A DNA stretch of 64,000 nucleotides, from contig NZ_BMQT01000001.1 in the NCBI RefSeq assembly GCF_014648255.1, positions 248,001-312,000 on the forward strand, written 5' to 3'. Shown here in pieces: positions 25,184 to 33,761 of the stretch; within the stretch, counting starts at the first letter, position 1, and each line of letters begins with the position of its first letter. The position numbers and the translations under genes were made by a program. A model generated the notes under the pieces. That model worked only from the letters and a program-made list of their open reading frames with translations, was not told where the DNA came from and did not search any database. The DNA is from Nocardioides albus (GTDB taxonomy: Bacteria; Actinomycetota; Actinomycetes; Propionibacteriales; Nocardioidaceae).

Positions 25184-26833
25184 ATGGTGCCCACCGATCG
25201 ATCTGCGCTCGTCGTCCAGGCCCGGGAATGGCTTGCCGACGACCCCGATGCACAGACCCGAGCAGAGCTCGAGAGCCTCTTGACCTCCGCGGCCCCAGAG
25301 GCCGCAGCCGACCTGGCCGACAGGTTCTCGGGCACGCTGCAGTTCGGCACTGCAGGACTGCGGGGGGCGCTCGGGGCGGGGCCCAACCGGATGAACCGGG
25401 TGGTCGTGATCAAGGCTGCCGCGGGGCTTGCCCGCTACCTGGTCGCCACCGGTGCACAAGGGCCGGTGGTGATCGGGTACGACGCTCGGCACAACTCCGA
25501 CGTCTTCGCCCTCGACACCGCCGAGGTGATGACCGGAGCGGGCCTGCACGCCTTGGTGATGCCTCGCTCGTTGCCGACACCGGTCCTGGCGTACGCCGTC
25601 AAGGCCCTCGACGCGAGTGCCGGCGTGATGGTGACCGCCAGCCACAACCCACCGCAGGACAACGGCTACAAGGTCTATCTCGGCGACGGCTCGCAGATCG
25701 TACCGCCGGCCGATGCCGCCATCGCGCAGCGGATCGCGGCCGTCGACAAGATCAGCTCGGTCACCCGGGGAGCCCCCGGGCGCACGATCAGCGAGGACCT
25801 CGTCGACAGCTACCTCGACACGGTCGTCGGGCTGCTCGAGGAGGGCGGTGCGCGCGACCTCACGACCGTCTACACACCGCTGCACGGTGTCGGGGGCGAC
25901 CTGGTGCAGCTGGCGATGAAGTTCGCCGGCTTCCCCGCGCCGCTCGTCGTCAAGGAACAGGAACGGCCCGACCCCGAGTTTCCGACCGTCGCCTTCCCCA
26001 ACCCCGAAGAGCCCGGCGCGATGGACCGGGCGCTGGCGTTGGCGAGCAAGAAGGGCGTCGATCTGGTCATCGCCAACGACCCGGACGCCGACCGCTGCGC
26101 CGCCGCCATCCCCGTCGGCAAGACATGGCGGATGCTGACCGGTGACGAGGTCGGCGCACTGCTGGCGACCCACCTGATCCGCAAGGGCGTGACCGGGACG
26201 TACGCCGCCTCGATCGTCTCCTCCTCGCTGCTCGGGAAGATCGCAGCGGCCGCGGGACAGCCCTACGCCGAGACCCTCACCGGCTTCAAGTGGATCTCGC
26301 GCGCGCCCGGCCTCGCGTTCGGCTACGAGGAGGCGCTGGGCTACTGCGTCGACCCCGAGCACGTACGCGACAAGGACGGCATCTCGGCACTGCTGCTCCT
26401 GTGCGAGCTGGCCGCCTCGCTCAAGGCCGAGGGACGCACCCTCGCGGACCTGCTCGACGACCTCGCGGTGGCGCACGGCCTGCACGCCACCTCGCAGCTC
26501 TCCATCCGGCTCGAGGACCCGGCTCAGATCGCCGCCGGGATGCAGCGGCTCCGCGACCGCCCAGTCACCGCGCTCGCCGGGACCGCGGTGCAGCAGATCG
26601 ACGATCTCGCTGCTGGGGATGGCGGGCTGCCGCCGACCGACGGGATCCGCTACCAGCTGGCCGGCGGGTCACGGGTGATCGTGCGGCCCAGCGGCACCGA
26701 GCCCAAGATCAAGTGCTACCTCGAGGTCGTGCAGCCGGTCGCCGACGCTTCCGCGCTGCCGCAGGCACGTGCCGGGGCCGAGATCGCGCTCGGGGCGCTC
26801 AAGGTCGACATCCGCGCCGCGCTCGGCATGTGA
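25184..26833 (+). CDS. phospho-sugar mutase (phosphopentomutase/phosphoglucomutase type)
   Basis: A 549-residue alpha-D-phosphohexomutase-family enzyme. The order is FGTAGLRGALGAGPNRMN near residue 50, the phosphoserine loop TASHNPPQDNGYKVY near residue 150, the metal loop NDPDADRCA near residue 295, the sugar-binding segment TGFKWISR near residue 365, and the phosphate loop RPSGTEPKIKCYLE near the C-terminus. PmmB/PGM2-type enzymes of this length interconvert pentose 1- and 5-phosphates or glucose phosphates. The position between punA and deoC favours phosphopentomutase, which would link the phosphorylase to the aldolase. Confidence 0.87.
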   Translation: MVPTDRSALVVQAREWLADDPDAQTRAELESLLTSAAPEAAADLADRFSGTLQFGTAGLRGALGAGPNRMNRVVVIKAAAGLARYLVATGAQGPVVIGYDARHNSDVFALDTAEVMTGAGLHALVMPRSLPTPVLAYAVKALDASAGVMVTASHNPPQDNGYKVYLGDGSQIVPPADAAIAQRIAAVDKISSVTRGAPGRTISEDLVDSYLDTVVGLLEEGGARDLTTVYTPLHGVGGDLVQLAMKFAGFPAPLVVKEQERPDPEFPTVAFPNPEEPGAMDRALALASKKGVDLVIANDPDADRCAAAIPVGKTWRMLTGDEVGALLATHLIRKGVTGTYAASIVSSSLLGKIAAAAGQPYAETLTGFKWISRAPGLAFGYEEALGYCVDPEHVRDKDGISALLLLCELAASLKAEGRTLADLLDDLAVAHGLHATSQLSIRLEDPAQIAAGMQRLRDRPVTALAGTAVQQIDDLAAGDGGLPPTDGIRYQLAGGSRVIVRPSGTEPKIKCYLEVVQPVADASALPQARAGAEIALGALKVDIRAALGM

Positions 26834-26844
26834 ACGAACCCTGC

Positions 26845-26880
26845 CCAGTCGCTAGACCAGTCGCTAGACCAGTCGCTAGA
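26845..26880. repeat. three tandem 12-bp repeats
   Basis: CCAGTCGCTAGA is present three times in a row. The last copy contains the stop codon of the convergent membrane-protein gene. Confidence 0.75.
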
Positions 26881-27445
26881 TCACGAGCAGGACGACGAAG
26901 GCGACGGCCACCACTGCGGTGATCGCGATCAGCGGCCAGTCCCAGCTGCGGCGTACGTCCTCGGCGAGGGCGAACTGCTCGTCGGAGTCCCGCTTGATCC
27001 CGCGCCGCTCGCGCGCATCCTGCGCCAGCGAGTTGAGCCGGTCCTCGATGAAGTCGGACTGGTTGCTCAACGGCTTGTGATCGCGCTTGCCGCCCTTGAC
27101 CGCCTCGCGCATCGGACGACCGACGGCACCGCTGACGTGGGTGCGGCCGCCTGAGTAGGCACCCAGGGTGCGGCCGACCGAGACGCTCTCCAGCGCAGCC
27201 AGCGGGAAGCGCACGGTCGAGTAGAGGTGGTAGAGGACGAAGTCGCCCTCGCTGACGCCGACCTTGGTGCGGATGAACGCGGCGTACGCCACCAGCGCGA
27301 AGAGCAGCCCGCCGGCGGTCGTCTCGGGGTGCCAGCCGGTGACCGCATCGATCACGATGACCGCGACGGCGCCGCCTATCGAGAGGAGACCCCACACGGT
27401 GCTGCTGGAGTGGCGGAACCACTCCTCGGGCTGATCGTCATTCAC
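26876..27445 (-). CDS. membrane protein of unknown function
   Basis: A 189-residue protein with two hydrophobic segments near the N-terminus (residues 15-33 and 43-60), a polar middle of about 90 residues rich in charged residues, and a C-terminal hydrophobic tail (WPLIAITAVVAVAFVVLLVI). This arrangement suggests three membrane segments with a cytoplasmic domain between. I do not recognise the family. GTG 27445 is chosen because TAAGGT lies 8 nt upstream. Its promoter overlaps the promoter of the divergent deoC. Confidence 0.7.
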   Translation of the reverse strand: MNDDQPEEWFRHSSSTVWGLLSIGGAVAVIVIDAVTGWHPETTAGGLLFALVAYAAFIRTKVGVSEGDFVLYHLYSTVRFPLAALESVSVGRTLGAYSGGRTHVSGAVGRPMREAVKGGKRDHKPLSNQSDFIEDRLNSLAQDARERRGIKRDSDEQFALAEDVRRSWDWPLIAITAVVAVAFVVLLVI

Positions 27446-27452
27446 GGCGCAC

Positions 27453-27458
27453 ACCTTA
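27453..27458 (-). promoter_or_regulatory. -10 element for the membrane-protein gene
   Basis: TAAGGT on the minus strand ends 7 nt before GTG 27445. Only 7 bp separate it from the deoC hexamer on the opposite strand. Confidence 0.5.
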
Positions 27459-27465
27459 GCCCTCG

Positions 27466-27471
27466 TATGCT
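27466..27471 (+). promoter_or_regulatory. -10 element for deoC
   Basis: TATGCT ends 6 nt before GTG 27478. Its -35 region would fall inside the start of the divergent membrane-protein gene. Confidence 0.5.
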
Positions 27472-27477
27472 GAACAC

Positions 27478-28149
27478 GTGCCCAACGCCTCTGACATCGC
27501 GAAGCTGATCGACCACACCCTCCTCAAGCCCGAGGCGACCCACGCCGACGTCGAGGCGCTGATCGTGGAGGCCGCCGAGCTCGGCACCTACTCGGTGTGC
27601 GTCTCGCCGTCGATGCTCCCGGTCAACGCGCCAGCCGAGCTCAAGATCGCTGTCGTGTGCGGCTTCCCCAGCGGCAAGCACATCTCCTCGGTCAAGGCCG
27701 CCGAGGCTGCTGCGGCGGTCGAGGCCGGCGCCGACGAGGTCGACATGGTCATCGATGTCGGCGCAGCGAAGGAGAAGCGCTACACCGATGTCGAGGCCGA
27801 CATCGCCGCCGTCCGTGCAGCCGTTCCCGCCCCCACCGTGCTCAAGGTGATCATCGAGTCCGCGGCTCTCGAGGACGACGAGATCGTCGGCGTCTGCCAG
27901 GCTGCTGTGCGCGCCGAGGCCGACTTCGTGAAGACCTCCACCGGCTTCCACCCCGCCGGCGGCGCCACCGTCCACGCGGTCGAGCTGATGCGCAAGACCG
28001 TCGGCCCCGACGTCGGGGTCAAGGCCTCGGGCGGGGTCCGGACGATGGAGCAGGCCGAGCAGATGATCGCCGCCGGAGCGACCAGGCTCGGGGTGTCGGG
28101 CTCCCGCGCGCTGCTCGCCGGGGCGCCGGGGTCTGCCGCCGGCTACTGA
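27478..28149 (+). CDS. deoC: deoxyribose-phosphate aldolase
   Basis: A 223-residue TIM-barrel class I aldolase. [11 protein letters not shown] is the N-terminal strand, [10 protein letters not shown] lies near residue 83, the Schiff-base lysine is in [15 protein letters not shown] near residue 150, and the proton-relay lysine is in [11 protein letters not shown] near residue 180. It splits 2-deoxyribose-5-phosphate into glyceraldehyde-3-phosphate and acetaldehyde, the last step of deoxynucleoside breakdown that begins with the phosphorylases and mutase nearby. Confidence 0.95.
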   Translation: MPNASDIAKLIDHTLLKPEATHADVEALIVEAAELGTYSVCVSPSMLPVNAPAELKIAVVCGFPSGKHISSVKAAEAAAAVEAGADEVDMVIDVGAAKEKRYTDVEADIAAVRAAVPAPTVLKVIIESAALEDDEIVGVCQAAVRAEADFVKTSTGFHPAGGATVHAVELMRKTVGPDVGVKASGGVRTMEQAEQMIAAGATRLGVSGSRALLAGAPGSAAGY

Positions 28150-28179
28150 CTTCGCCGCGGCATCGGTGAGAATGCTCCG

Positions 28180-28791
28180 GTGCGTGCTCAGGTCATCGTC
28201 CTCGCCGGTCCTTCGGGCGCCGGCAAGTCCCGCCTAGCCGAGCGGCTGGGTCTGCCGGTCCTCCGGCTGGACGACTTCTACAAGGACGGTTCCGACCCCT
28301 CGCTCCCCCGGATCACCGAGGGTCCCAACGCGGGCCTGGTCGACTGGGATCATCCCGACTCCTGGCTTCCCGACGACGCGGTGAAGACCATCGCCGAGCT
28401 CTGCGAGACCGGCGCCGCAGAGGTGCCGGTCTACGACATCGCTCACGACGGCCGCACCGGCTGGCAGTCGCTGACCCTCGGCGACGAAGCGTTCTTCGTC
28501 GCCGAGGGGATCTTCGCCCAGGACATCGTGGCCGACTGTCGCGCCGCGGGACTGCTGGCCGCGGCCTACTGCGTCACCCAGTCTCCGACGGTGACCTTCT
28601 GGCGACGCCTCACCCGCGATCTGCGCGAGCACCGCAAGCCACCGAACGTGCTGGTCAAGCGGGGCCTGGCGCTGATGCGCGCGCAGCCGGAGGTCGTCGC
28701 GGACGCGGTCGCCAAGGGCTGCACCGCGGTCTACCCGAAGCACGGCTACGTCGCCATCGAACGGCTCACAGCGCCGCGTACGCGTCCTTGA
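28180..28791 (+). CDS. uridine-kinase-like P-loop kinase
   Basis: A 203-residue kinase. The P-loop [18 protein letters not shown] is at the N-terminus, [18 protein letters not shown] near residue 28 matches the substrate-binding start of uridine kinases, and [13 protein letters not shown] is the Walker B region. It would phosphorylate uridine or cytidine, in agreement with the nucleoside salvage neighbourhood. GTG 28180 starts directly at the first strand. Its last 26 nt overlap the end of the convergent adenosine deaminase gene. Confidence 0.8.
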   Translation: MRAQVIVLAGPSGAGKSRLAERLGLPVLRLDDFYKDGSDPSLPRITEGPNAGLVDWDHPDSWLPDDAVKTIAELCETGAAEVPVYDIAHDGRTGWQSLTLGDEAFFVAEGIFAQDIVADCRAAGLLAAAYCVTQSPTVTFWRRLTRDLREHRKPPNVLVKRGLALMRAQPEVVADAVAKGCTAVYPKHGYVAIERLTAPRTRP

Positions 28792-29845
28792 TCTCGTGAA
28801 TCAGGTCGACCCGCTCGTCGTAGGGGATGAACGCGGACTTCATCGCGTTGGTCGTCAGCCGCTGGAGCTCGGGAAGGCCCCAGCCGAAGGCCTCCACGAT
28901 GCCGGTCATCTCCGCCGTCATCGAGGTGCGTGACATCAGCCGGTTGTCGGTGTTGATGGTGACCCGGAACCCGAGGTCGTAGAGCAGCCCGATCGGGTGC
29001 TCGGCGATCGACTTCGCGGCCCCGGTCTGCACGTTGGAGCGCGGGCAGAGCTCGAGCGGGATCCGCCGGTCCCGGACGTACGCAGCGAGCCGGCCGAGCC
29101 GCGGCGCCTCGCCGTCCTCGACGGTGATGTCGTCGACGATGCGTACGCCGTGACCGAGCCGGTCGCAGCCACAGGGGTGCACCGCCTCCCAGATCGACGG
29201 CAGCCCGAAGCCCTCGCCGGCGTGGATCGTGAAGCGCATGTTGTCGGCGGCCAGCTGCTCGAACGCCGCCAGGAACCGGCTCGGCGGGAAGCCCTTCTCC
29301 GGCCCGGCGATGTCGAACCCGGCGACCCCGCGGTCGCGCCAAGTGACCGCGAGCTCGGCGATCTCGGCGGCGCGAGCAGCCTGCCGCATGGCGGTGAGCA
29401 GCTGACGTACGACGATCTTCCGGCCTGTCGCCGCGACCGCAGCCATCCCCTCGTCGAACCCGGCTTGGACGGCCGCGACGACCTCGTCCAGCTCGTGGCC
29501 GTTGGCCACGTGGAGCTCCGGCGCCCAGCGGACCTCGGCGTAGACGACCCCGTCCTCGGTCAGGTCCTCGACGCACTCACGAGCGACCCTGGTCAGCGCA
29601 GGCAGGGTCTGGAGGACCGCCAGCGTGTGCGCGAAGGTGTCGAGGTAGCGCTCCAGCGAACCCGAGTCGGCGCTGGTCACGAACCACTCCTCCAGCGCGA
29701 CCGGGTCTCCCTGGGTCCCCTCCGGGAGCTCGTGCCCCACCTCGGCGGCGAGCTCGACGATCGTGGAGGGACGTAGACCACCGTCGAGGTGGTCGTGGAG
29801 CAGCACCTTCGGCGCCGCCTTGATCTGCATGTCGGACGGTTCCAT
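28766..29845 (-). CDS. add: adenosine deaminase
   Basis: A 359-residue metal-dependent deaminase of the usual length. [15 protein letters not shown] holds the two N-terminal zinc histidines (HxH), [10 protein letters not shown] the next histidine and the catalytic glutamate, [10 protein letters not shown] the histidine of the active site, and [14 protein letters not shown] the metal aspartate. [10 protein letters not shown] is the expected LCPxSN block. It converts adenosine and deoxyadenosine to inosine forms for purine nucleoside phosphorylase. The ATG at 29845 ([16 protein letters not shown]) is chosen by family length. It is divergent from the MaoC gene. Confidence 0.94.
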   Translation of the reverse strand: MEPSDMQIKAAPKVLLHDHLDGGLRPSTIVELAAEVGHELPEGTQGDPVALEEWFVTSADSGSLERYLDTFAHTLAVLQTLPALTRVARECVEDLTEDGVVYAEVRWAPELHVANGHELDEVVAAVQAGFDEGMAAVAATGRKIVVRQLLTAMRQAARAAEIAELAVTWRDRGVAGFDIAGPEKGFPPSRFLAAFEQLAADNMRFTIHAGEGFGLPSIWEAVHPCGCDRLGHGVRIVDDITVEDGEAPRLGRLAAYVRDRRIPLELCPRSNVQTGAAKSIAEHPIGLLYDLGFRVTINTDNRLMSRTSMTAEMTGIVEAFGWGLPELQRLTTNAMKSAFIPYDERVDLIHEIKDAYAAL

Positions 29846-29868
29846 GGGCCCATCATTCCGCATCAGGC

Positions 29869-29874
29869 TAGATT
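29869..29874 (+). promoter_or_regulatory. -10 element for MaoC-family gene
   Basis: TAGATT ends 7 nt before GTG 29882; leaderless transcript expected. Confidence 0.5.
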
Positions 29875-29881
29875 CCGGGCT

Positions 29882-30337
29882 GTGCGCACATTCACCTCTC
29901 TCGAAGAAGTCTCCGCAGCCGCCGGCACCGAGATCGGCACCGGAGAATGGCTCCAGGTCGACCAGGACCGTGTCAACGCTTTCGCCGAGGCCACCGGTGA
30001 CCACCAGTGGATCCACGTGGACGAGTCACGGGCCAAGGAGGGCCCGTTCGGGGGCACCATCGCCCACGGCTACCTCACGCTGTCGCTGCTCCCCTACCTC
30101 GGCGTGAGCGTCTACTCGCTCGAGACCCCCGGCGCGAAGCTCAACTACGGTCTCAACAAAGTCCGATTCCCCACCCCGGTCCTGGTCGGCTCCCGCATCC
30201 GCGCCGTCGTCGCCTTCGGCGAGGTCACCGAGCTCCCCACCGGCCTCCAGCTCGTCGTGAAGACGACGATCGAGATCGCGGGCGCCGACAAGCCCGCGTG
30301 CGTCGCGGAGTCCGTCGTCCTCCTCCTGGAAGGCTAG
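29882..30337 (+). CDS. MaoC-family (R)-enoyl-CoA hydratase-like protein
   Basis: A 151-residue hot-dog fold hydratase. The catalytic dyad of R-hydratases is present in [18 protein letters not shown] (Asp and His, residues 41-58), followed by [18 protein letters not shown]. It should hydrate short-chain enoyl-CoA; the exact substrate is unknown. GTG 29882 is supported by the TAGATT hexamer and places the first helix normally. It ends just before the larger 21-nt repeat array and is convergent with the S66 peptidase gene. Confidence 0.87.
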   Translation: MRTFTSLEEVSAAAGTEIGTGEWLQVDQDRVNAFAEATGDHQWIHVDESRAKEGPFGGTIAHGYLTLSLLPYLGVSVYSLETPGAKLNYGLNKVRFPTPVLVGSRIRAVVAFGEVTELPTGLQLVVKTTIEIAGADKPACVAESVVLLLEG

Positions 30338-30347
30338 GCCCCCGCCC

Positions 30348-30543
30348 GCCGAGACGTCAGTTCTTGACGCCGAGACGTCAGTTCTTGACGCCGAGACGTC
30401 AGTTTCTGACGCCGACAAGTCAGTTCTTGACCACGAGGGGTCAGTTCCAGACCCTTCAACGCCAAAAACTGACTCCTCGACGCCAGGAATCGACCTCTCG
30501 CGGCCAGAAACTGACTTCTCGGCGTCAGATTTCGACTCTTCGG
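30348..30543. repeat. 21-nt periodic array: five forward and four inverted units
   Basis: Forward units start at 30348, 30369, 30390, 30411 and 30432. The first three are nearly identical (GCCGAGACGTC plus AGTTCTTGAC); units 4 and 5 diverge. After a 7-nt spacer come four inverted 21-nt units at 30460, 30481, 30502 and 30523, more diverged but in the same register. The halves can fold into one imperfect stem of about 90 bp, and each unit has an inner dyad GTCA-5-TGAC. It fills the junction between two convergent genes. The first 11 bases are the same core as in the array at 18524. Confidence 0.85.
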
Positions 30544-30555
30544 GCGGTCTTGTCG

Positions 30556-31599
30556 TCAGGAGTAGTTGGCCCACAGGCGCTGGGTCGTGCCGTCGACGGT
30601 CATTTCGCCGCCGTAGGGCAGGATCCACTGTGGCCGGGTGTGCCCGAACGCTGGGCCGACAACGACCACCGCGTCGGGGTTGTAGCGGGCGACGGTCTCG
30701 ATCGCCGCATCGCGCTGCTCGGCGCGCTTGGCAGCGCGCTCCTCGGCGCTGGGCCGGCGTTCGAAGTCAGAGGTGGGCGGGCGGGCGACGACGACCGCGT
30801 CGACCTCCTCGAGCAGCCCTCTCTCGCCCATCGCTCGCGCGATCCAGCCGAACTCGTGAGCCGGGATGAGCTCCTCGGAGGTCTCCAGGAGGAGTACGCC
30901 GCCCTCCAGCACCCCTGGGTCGGCCGGGAAGCGTCCGGCGGTCAGCACCCACTGGAGGATCTCGATGCAGCCTCCCCAGGTGCGGCCGGTGATCTTCCGT
31001 TCGGGACCCGCCCAGGTCCACGGCTCGGTCGCCTCACGCTCACCGTATTCGGTCAGCGCCCGCGGGTCCTGCCAATCGTGCCCGATGTCCTCGGACTCGC
31101 CCGGCTCGGTGATCTCCAGGGTTCCGCCGGTGAGGAGCGCCGCCTCGAGCGAGGCCTTGTGGATCGGGTCGAGGCCCGGACCGGGGCCGAGGTGGACCTG
31201 GGTCGAACCGCCGTGGAACGCGGCGACACCATTGGTCCACAGCCAGTTGAGCAGGTTGGTGTTGTCGCTGTAGCCGAGGAACGGCTTCGGGTCGGCCCTG
31301 AGGAGGTCGGCGTCGAGATGCGGGATCACGGTGATCTGATCCTCGCCCCCGATGGTCGCCAGCACCGCCCGGATCTCCGGGTCGGCGAACGCGGCGTTCA
31401 GGTCGGCCGCCCGCTCCTGCGCCGTCGCCCCCAGCTTCCGGGTCGTCGGATACTCCACCGGCACCAGGCCGGTCGCCTCGGTCAACCGCGTCAGTGCCTG
31501 CTCGTGGATCGCCGGCGCCACCCCGGGCGCAGCGAACGAGGGTGACAGCACGGCGACCTTGTCGCCCGCGACGGCCTTGGGTGGCTTGACGATCTTCAT
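30556..31599 (-). CDS. S66-family carboxypeptidase (LD-carboxypeptidase/MccF-like)
   Basis: A 347-residue serine peptidase of family S66. DKVAVLSPSFAAPG is the N-terminal strand, the nucleophile serine is in PFLGYSDNTNLLNWLW near residue 110, and the C-terminal histidine is in VVGPAFGHTRPQWILP. Family members trim the L-D bond of murein tetrapeptides or inactivate microcin C and related peptidyl-nucleotides. ATG 31599 (MKIVKPPKAVAGD) fits the family start; a longer frame to 31746 covers the promoter. A palindrome (31692-31708) lies about 95 nt upstream. Confidence 0.82.
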   Translation of the reverse strand: MKIVKPPKAVAGDKVAVLSPSFAAPGVAPAIHEQALTRLTEATGLVPVEYPTTRKLGATAQERAADLNAAFADPEIRAVLATIGGEDQITVIPHLDADLLRADPKPFLGYSDNTNLLNWLWTNGVAAFHGGSTQVHLGPGPGLDPIHKASLEAALLTGGTLEITEPGESEDIGHDWQDPRALTEYGEREATEPWTWAGPERKITGRTWGGCIEILQWVLTAGRFPADPGVLEGGVLLLETSEELIPAHEFGWIARAMGERGLLEEVDAVVVARPPTSDFERRPSAEERAAKRAEQRDAAIETVARYNPDAVVVVGPAFGHTRPQWILPYGGEMTVDGTTQRLWANYS

Positions 31600-31691
31600 T
31601 GCCGAAGTCTGACGGGTTGGGGATCTGCGAAGCGACCGGTTATCCGCCAGCCGCTGCTGCTGGAGCAGCGCTTTCCGCCCGGCGACCGAGG

Positions 31692-31708
31692 TGTAACACG
31701 CTGTTACA
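31692..31708. promoter_or_regulatory. palindromic operator upstream of the S66 peptidase gene
   Basis: TGTAACA-CGC-TGTTACA, perfect 7-nt arms. A third half-site TGTTACA lies at 31755-31761. On the minus strand a TATAAC hexamer is just upstream of the dyad, so a protein bound there could block the S66 promoter. The 204-nt gap 31600-31803 holds no coding frame I can support. Confidence 0.55.
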
Positions 31709-31803
31709 GGGTCTATCCGGTCGTTATAAAGGGCGAGTAGTACCACGAACGACGTGTTACAGCTCGCGGAGGCGGGCGCGTTCAGACCGCCGGCCCGCGC
31801 CCC

Positions 31804-33087
31804 TCAGCTGATTCGGTCGAGGATCAACGGCGTCGCCTCGTACGCCGCCCCGTCCCCGATCTCGTAGCCACCCTCGAGCGCCGCGAGCGCCCGGTCGAAC
31901 CTCTCGGGCGTGTCGGTGTGGAGGGTGAACAGCGGCGCACCAGCAGCGACCGAGTCGCCCGGGCGAGCGTGCCAGGTGACCCCGGCTCCGGCCTGGACCT
32001 GGTCCTCCTTGCGCGCCCGCCCGGCGCCGAGGCGCCAGGCGGCGAGCCCGACGGCCATCGCGTCGAGCCGGGTCAGCACGCCGGAGGTCGCGGCGGTGAC
32101 CACATGTGTCTCGCGCGCGACCGGAAGCGGCGCCGACGGGTCGCCGCCCTGCGCCGAGATCATCGCCCGCCAGGAGTCCATGGCCTTGCCTGAGGCGAGC
32201 AGATCCGCCGGGTCCGGTCCGGAGACACCGGCAGCGGCGAGCATCTCCCGGGCCAGCGCCACGGTGAGCTCGACGACGTCGGCGGGACCGCCGCCGGCGA
32301 GGACCTCGACGGACTCGGCGACCTCGATCGCGTTGCCCGCGGTCAGACCGAGCGGCGTGGCCATGTCGGTCACGAGCGCGACCGTGTTGACGCCGGCATC
32401 GGTGCCGAGGTCGACCATGGTGCGGGCGAGCTCCTGCGCGGACGGCAGAGTCTTCATGAACGCCCCGGCGCCGACCTTGACGTCGAGGACCAGCGCGCCG
32501 GTGCCCTCGGCGATCTTCTTGGACATGATCGAGGAGGCGATCAGCGGGATCGCCTCGACGGTGCCGGTGACGTCGCGCAGTGCGTAGAGCTTGCGGTCGG
32601 CCGGAGCGAGCCCTTCACCGGCCGCGCAGATCACCGCGCCGACCGATCCGAGCTGAGCCATCATCTCCTCGTTGGAGAGCGAGGCGCGCCAGCCGGGGAT
32701 CGACTCGAGCTTGTCGAGGGTGCCACCGGTGTGGCCGAGCCCGCGTCCGGACAGCTGCGGCACGGCCACGCCGCACGCTGCGACCAGCGGTGCCAGCGGC
32801 AGCGTGATCTTGTCGCCCACACCTCCGGTGGAGTGCTTGTCGGCGGTCGGCCGGTCCAGAGAGTCGAAAGACATCCGCTCACCGGACGCGATCATCGCCG
32901 CCGTCCATCGGGCGATCTCACGCCGCGACATCCCGTTGAGCAGGATCGCCATGTTGAGCGCCGACATCTGCTCCTCGGCCACGTCCCCGGCCGTGTAGGC
33001 CCCGATCATCCAGTCGACCTGCGAGTCGCTCAGCTCGCCACCGTCGCGCTTGGCGAGGATCACCTCGACCGCATCATGTTCCGCCAT
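31804..33087 (-). CDS. deoA: thymidine phosphorylase
   Basis: A 427-residue pyrimidine nucleoside phosphorylase. The phosphate-binding signature KHSTGGVGDKITLPLAPLVA is near residue 85, with SGRGLGHTGGTLDKLESIPG near 117 and IASSIMSKKIAEGTGALVLD near 185, in the usual order. It splits thymidine and deoxyuridine into base and deoxyribose-1-phosphate. It lies 80 nt after the cytidine deaminase gene on the same strand, so the pair forms a pyrimidine salvage operon: deaminate cytidine, then phosphorolyse. ATG 33087 gives family length. Confidence 0.95.
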   Translation of the reverse strand: MAEHDAVEVILAKRDGGELSDSQVDWMIGAYTAGDVAEEQMSALNMAILLNGMSRREIARWTAAMIASGERMSFDSLDRPTADKHSTGGVGDKITLPLAPLVAACGVAVPQLSGRGLGHTGGTLDKLESIPGWRASLSNEEMMAQLGSVGAVICAAGEGLAPADRKLYALRDVTGTVEAIPLIASSIMSKKIAEGTGALVLDVKVGAGAFMKTLPSAQELARTMVDLGTDAGVNTVALVTDMATPLGLTAGNAIEVAESVEVLAGGGPADVVELTVALAREMLAAAGVSGPDPADLLASGKAMDSWRAMISAQGGDPSAPLPVARETHVVTAATSGVLTRLDAMAVGLAAWRLGAGRARKEDQVQAGAGVTWHARPGDSVAAGAPLFTLHTDTPERFDRALAALEGGYEIGDGAAYEATPLILDRIS

Positions 33088-33167
33088 GCGGACAGCGTAA
33101 GGCGATACCGCCGCAGGTCCCCTAACGGACGACGCTCCCGACCGACGACCGGCCGTGGACAGCTCGG

Positions 33168-33581
33168 TTACGCGAGGTCCTCCGGGCCGAAGGCGTCGGG
33201 GAGGACCTCGGACATCGGCTTCACGCCCGAGACGGTCATCAGCAGCAGCTCGGGGCCGCCGTTCTCCCAGAGGAGCTGGCGGCAGCGGCCGCACGGCATG
33301 ATCACCTCGCCGGAGCCGTTGACGCAGACGACGTGGGTGAGCCGGCCGCCGCCGGTCATGTGCAGGGAGGAGACCAGCCCGCACTCGGCGCACAGCGTCA
33401 CCCCGTAACCCGCGTTCTCGACGTTGCACCCCTGCAGCAGGCGCCCGTCGTCTGCGTAGCCGGCGACCCCGACGGGGTAGTTGGAGTAGGGCGCGTACGC
33501 ATGTTTTGCGGCGTCGACCGCGTGCGCACGCAGGCCTTCCCAGTCAAAGCCGTCTGCGGCGTACGTCTGCTTCTCGGTCAT
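33168..33581 (-). CDS. cdd: cytidine deaminase
   Basis: A 137-residue homotetrameric-type cytidine deaminase. GCNVENAGYGVTLCAECGLV contains the first zinc cysteine and the catalytic glutamate (CAE), and MPCGRCRQLLWE the two other zinc cysteines. It converts (deoxy)cytidine to (deoxy)uridine. It is the first gene of the cdd-deoA operon and is divergent from the nucleoside importer operon. A TAAGGT hexamer lies 7 nt before the ATG. Confidence 0.95.
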   Translation of the reverse strand: MTEKQTYAADGFDWEGLRAHAVDAAKHAYAPYSNYPVGVAGYADDGRLLQGCNVENAGYGVTLCAECGLVSSLHMTGGGRLTHVVCVNGSGEVIMPCGRCRQLLWENGGPELLLMTVSGVKPMSEVLPDAFGPEDLA

Positions 33582-33587
33582 GGTCCG

Positions 33588-33593
33588 ACCTTA
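33588..33593 (-). promoter_or_regulatory. -10 element for cdd
   Basis: TAAGGT on the minus strand ends 6 nt before ATG 33581. The rest of the divergent gap up to 33761 has no further site I can name. Confidence 0.45.
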
Positions 33594-33761
33594 GAGCCTG
33601 TCCAGATAACCGAATACAACGAAGGAGGCTTAAGATTCGCCGAGATCAAAAGTTGGTAACCGTTCGCGTAATCCCTGGAATTGCTCGGTCATAGGGGAGA
33701 GCGTTCGGACCATGAATGTCCTTTGCGCCGCTTTTCGCGGAGCAACGACCTGGAGGCACCA

